Shown here: positions 5,539 to 6,956 of the stretch, in pieces
Layout: each line of letters starts with the position of its first letter
Position numbering within the stretch: position 1 is the stretch's first letter
Assembly: GCA_027080405.1 (NCBI GenBank)
Contig: JALWSL010000252.1
Coordinates: 1-6,956 of the forward strand
Direction of reading: 5' to 3'
Length of the DNA: 6,956 nt
Origin: Planctomycetaceae bacterium
GTDB lineage: Bacteria; Planctomycetota; Planctomycetia; Planctomycetales; Planctomycetaceae
Notes under the pieces: generated by a model
Told to the model about the DNA's origin: nothing
Databases searched by the model: none
Seen by the model: only the letters and a program-made list of their open reading frames with translations
Position numbers and translations under genes: made by a program

Positions 5539-5985
5539 ATGGTCAAATGGAAGGAGTTATCGAAAACGGATCGCCGCGGGGCAGCCGTGGTGGAAATGGC
5601 TCTCATTTTGCCCATTTTCTTTATGGTCATATTGGGGATTGTCGAGTTCGGTCGTGCAATGATGGTCGCCCAGATTGTCACCAATGCGGCTCGTGAGGGA
5701 GCCCGTGAAGCGATTTTAAGTGGTTCGACCAATCAGGCGATTAGCGATCAGGTCGCCACCTATCTCAATGATACCTGTCAGGTCGCAGCCAGTGATGTCA
5801 CTGTTACAATTACGATTGTTCCGCACGCATCGAATCCGGATCCCTTGAATAATCTTGCAAACGCCCTCGAAGGAGATCTGGTAACAGTAAATGTTTCCGT
5901 TCCTTTCGACAGTGTCAGCTACCTGACAGGAAGTTATTTAACAGGGAAAAATCTGGTTGGCCAGGCAACGATGAGGCACGAGTAG
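5539..5985 (+). CDS. TadE-like pseudopilin
   Basis: 148-residue TadE-like protein (Pfam PF07811), a minor pseudopilin of tight-adherence (Flp/Tad) secretion systems. A short basic N-terminus is followed by RRGAAVVEMALILPIFFMV, with Gly14 and Glu19 in the G-xxxx-E arrangement recognised by prepilin peptidases; cleavage would be between Gly14 and Ala15. The hydrophobic helix spans about 15-35. The family segment EFGRAMMVAQIVTNAAREGAR follows, and a Thr/Val-rich extracytoplasmic C-terminal domain reaches the end. The length is normal for the family. The ATG at 5539 has a GGAG site at 5531-5534, only 4 nt away. The TadG-like gene starts 64 nt downstream on the same strand, so the two are probably co-transcribed. 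It may belong to a full Tad locus to the right or to a stand-alone TadE/TadG set. Confidence 0.92.
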   Translation: MVKWKELSKTDRRGAAVVEMALILPIFFMVILGIVEFGRAMMVAQIVTNAAREGAREAILSGSTNQAISDQVATYLNDTCQVAASDVTVTITIVPHASNPDPLNNLANALEGDLVTVNVSVPFDSVSYLTGSYLTGKNLVGQATMRHE

Positions 5986-6049
5986 TCTTCAGCCTGTCGG
6001 TTCGTCTCAAGAAAATGTCGTATTGATTTCACGATTGAAATATCAGGCT

Positions 6050-6956
6050 ATGAATAAAATCTCATTAAGTTCACGATCAGTTCTACAGCGAAATGAATCG
6101 CGAAAAGGAGCAATTCTTGTCCTTTCCGCGTTTGTTATCATTATCGTTTTCGCCTTTGTTTCGTTTACAATCGATCTGGGCTACATGACGGTCATGAAAA
6201 CCGGGCTGCAATCAACGGCCGATTCCGCGGCTTTGGGCGCTGTTCTGGAATTGGGCAATGGTCAGCCGCAGGCCCGTCAAATGGCCAAAGATCTGGCCGC
6301 TGCGAATATCGTTGGCGGAAGTAGTGTCACCCTGCAGGATTCAGATATCGAAATCGGTATTTTTGATGAATCAACCAAGACATTCACTGTCGCAACCAAG
6401 GGGGCCAATGCGGTTCGTGTCATTGCGAAAAAGTACGATTACCCCACATTTTTTGGCCCGGTGATTGGACAGCAGAAAATGTCTTCCCAAACGGAAGCCA
6501 TCGCGATGATGTCTCCTCGTGACATCGTTTTTTGTGTCGATCTGTCGGGGTCAATGAATGACGACACCGAACCGTGCTGGGCGACGGTCACCCTCGACAA
6601 GATGCTTGCACCGGATGGATACCCGACCGCAGGAACCAACCTGGCGAATGATCTTTTCAGTGATCTCGGTTACGGAAGCTATCCGGGAACTTACGAATAT
6701 CTGGGAGCCCCGTTGGGAGTCAGATCAGACAAATATGCCTATGCGGAGATGACCAAGGATAACGGACCGCTGACGGCAAGCTCGATCCCGTCGAAGTACC
6801 GCATCAAAAATAATGATAGCGAGAAAACAAGGAAACTGAAGGCGTATAAATGGATTATCGACAAGCAAATCGCCGTCAAAATGCCAAACGCCAAGCCAAC
6901 ACCAAACTCCACCAGTAACTATAACTACTGGGCCAAATATATCGATTACATTATGT
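6050..6956 (+). CDS. TadG-like membrane protein with vWA domain, 3'-partial
   Basis: This frame runs from an ATG at 6050 to the right edge without a stop (302 complete codons); the gene continues outside. After a short polar N-terminus with an SRKGAILVL motif comes one membrane helix (about 20-41), then IDLGYMTVMKTGLQSTADSA, typical of the Tad / TadE-TadG-like region (Pfam PF13400). The extracytoplasmic part of about 110 residues leads into a von Willebrand A domain starting near residue 159: DIVFCVDLSGSMND, with Asp164, Ser166 and Ser168 forming the DxSxS metal-binding (MIDAS) motif. Unlike TadE it lacks Glu at +5 after the Gly, so pilin-like cleavage is not expected. TadG-like proteins are envelope proteins linked to Flp/Tad pilus function; the vWA domain suggests protein or surface binding. 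The only upstream site is a weak AGG 2 nt before the start, so the start is fairly but not fully certain. Confidence 0.9.
   Translation, partial: MNKISLSSRSVLQRNESRKGAILVLSAFVIIIVFAFVSFTIDLGYMTVMKTGLQSTADSAALGAVLELGNGQPQARQMAKDLAAANIVGGSSVTLQDSDIEIGIFDESTKTFTVATKGANAVRVIAKKYDYPTFFGPVIGQQKMSSQTEAIAMMSPRDIVFCVDLSGSMNDDTEPCWATVTLDKMLAPDGYPTAGTNLANDLFSDLGYGSYPGTYEYLGAPLGVRSDKYAYAEMTKDNGPLTASSIPSKYRIKNNDSEKTRKLKAYKWIIDKQIAVKMPNAKPTPNSTSNYNYWAKYIDYIM

Overview
The window looks like a chromosomal stretch from a bacterium of the phylum Planctomycetota. This rests on the overall mix of genes: a coiled-coil protein with a C-terminus recalled from planctomycete proteins, a CPBP protease, a DUF990-type ABC permease, and a TadE gene followed by a TadG-like vWA gene. 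It is an inference, not a proven identification. Base composition is moderate and genes lie on both strands with sizeable gaps. No tRNA, rRNA, CRISPR array or insertion sequence was seen.

Left part (1-1990). A plus-strand gene for a coiled-coil protein of unknown function enters from outside the window and ends at 967. Facing it on the minus strand are two tandem genes for small secreted proteins very rich in Gly, Tyr and His. Their signal peptides are almost identical but their mature parts differ: one is a regular YGHG repeat built on 45-bp DNA repeats, the other is Gly/Tyr-rich and then His/Tyr-rich. Each is preceded, 57 or 59 nt before its start codon, by the same 34-nt element (27/34 identical). 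That element could also encode a short peptide beginning MSPxHxxLRFV. A strong hairpin terminator follows the upstream gene of the pair, so each appears to be its own unit under shared control. This is the most unusual part of the window.

Middle part (2021-5110). A minus-strand endonuclease/exonuclease/phosphatase-family hydrolase is divergent from a plus-strand CPBP intramembrane protease. A candidate terminator follows the protease, and then comes a DUF990-type ABC-2 permease with no ATPase gene in view.

Right part (5539-6956). After a 428-nt gap without a convincing gene, a TadE-like pseudopilin is followed 64 nt later by a TadG-like membrane protein carrying a von Willebrand A domain with an intact MIDAS start. 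The latter runs off the right edge. The pair probably belongs to a tight-adherence (Flp/Tad) pilus locus or to one of the stand-alone TadE/TadG cassettes.
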